From Planctomycetaceae bacterium (GTDB lineage: Bacteria > Planctomycetota > Planctomycetia > Pirellulales > Thermoguttaceae), in the NCBI GenBank assembly GCA_031259095.1, contig JAIRLW010000499.1, positions 1-5,527 on the forward strand: a stretch of 5,527 nucleotides of DNA. The letters are read 5' to 3'. Position numbers and translations under genes: made by a program. The notes beneath the pieces are model-generated. The model was not told the origin of the DNA, searched no databases, and saw only the letters and a list, made by a program, of their open reading frames with translations. Positions 5,237 through 5,527 of the stretch are shown one piece after another. Positions within the stretch are counted from its first letter, which is position 1; each line of letters begins with the position of its first letter.

Positions 5237-5527
5237 CTATTCACGAATCTGACCATTTCCGTAAACAATATATTTGTATGTTGTCAGTTCTTTAATACCG
5301 CAGGGACCGCGTGCGTGAAATTTGTCGGTGCTGATTCCGATTTCCGCGCCCAACCCGAATTGACCGCCGTCATTGAATCGCGTACTGGCGTTGACCATGA
5401 CCGCAGAACTATCAATCCGCAACGTAAATTCACGAGCCGAATTTAAATCCTTCGTAATAATTGCCTCCGTATGTCCATCGCTGTAACAATTAATATGGTC
5501 AATCGCCTCATGAAGCGATTCGACAAT
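5237..5527 (-). CDS. proA: Glutamate-5-semialdehyde dehydrogenase (gamma-glutamyl phosphate reductase), C-terminal part
   Basis: The minus-strand frame is open from the right edge to TAG at 5237-5239 and encodes the last 97 residues or so of ProA, a protein of about 415-420 residues. ProA reduces gamma-glutamyl phosphate to glutamate-5-semialdehyde with NADPH, the second step of proline synthesis, in the cytoplasm. Recognisable family segments are [17 protein letters not shown] near the edge, then [44 protein letters not shown] and the terminal GNGQIRE. The catalytic cysteine and most of the Rossmann fold lie outside the window. The gene is simply cut by the window edge and shows no sign of damage. 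It converges on the kinase gene; proB is not visible. Confidence 0.95.
   Translation of the reverse strand: MVESLHEAIDHINCYSDGHTEAIITKDLNSAREFTLRIDSSAVMVNASTRFNDGGQFGLGAEIGISTDKFHARGPCGIKELTTYKYIVYGNGQIRE

Overview
The window most likely comes from an anaerobic, low-GC member of the Planctomycetota. This is inferred, not proven. The main pointers are the Ser/Thr kinase at 3582-5204, whose N-terminal 70 residues match the extra domain I recall in front of many planctomycete kinases, plus a [FeFe]-hydrogenase-type sensor and two bacterial 2[4Fe-4S] ferredoxins, which fit anaerobic redox metabolism. There is no ribosomal RNA or marker gene to fix the taxonomy.

Layout, left to right. Bases 3-218 (+) are the 3' end of an unrecognised gene that enters from the left edge. 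It converges, with 32 bp between, on a 615-residue protein (251-2098, -) that joins two ferredoxin-type [4Fe-4S] sites, a hydrogenase H-cluster-like domain, a further four-cysteine FeS domain and a cytoplasmic methyl-accepting chemotaxis (MCP) signalling hairpin. Upstream of it lies a tRNA-Leu(GAG) gene (2330-2412, -) with its own sigma70-like promoter. Next come two 59-residue ferredoxin genes (2665-2844 and 2995-3174, both -), each with a strong Shine-Dalgarno site. The right half holds a Ser/Thr protein kinase anchored by a C-terminal membrane helix (3582-5204, +). It converges, again with 32 bp between, on the C-terminal part of proA (5237-5527, -), which is cut by the right edge.

The intergenic DNA is unusually structured. 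Two related repeat elements, at 2553-2640 and 3397-3503, flank the ferredoxin pair. Both begin with GGGAACYTCTAAA, end in an imperfect inverted copy of that sequence, and contain TCGA repeated at exactly 10-nt spacing (three copies in the first, seven in the second). There is also a GTCCCT-based hairpin (2496-2543), an 18-bp perfect palindrome in the leader of the proximal ferredoxin gene (2889-2906), and a dyad 50-70 bp upstream of the sensor gene (2147-2170).

How the parts may work together (inference): the hydrogenase-MCP fusion looks like a soluble sensor of H2 or redox state that would signal to a CheA/CheW array, not a catalytic hydrogenase. The ferredoxins could supply or drain its electrons, but no operon links them; the tRNA gene with its own promoter lies between. 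The kinase and proA appear functionally unrelated neighbours. No chemotaxis kinase, hydrogenase maturase or catalytic hydrogenase gene is inside the window.
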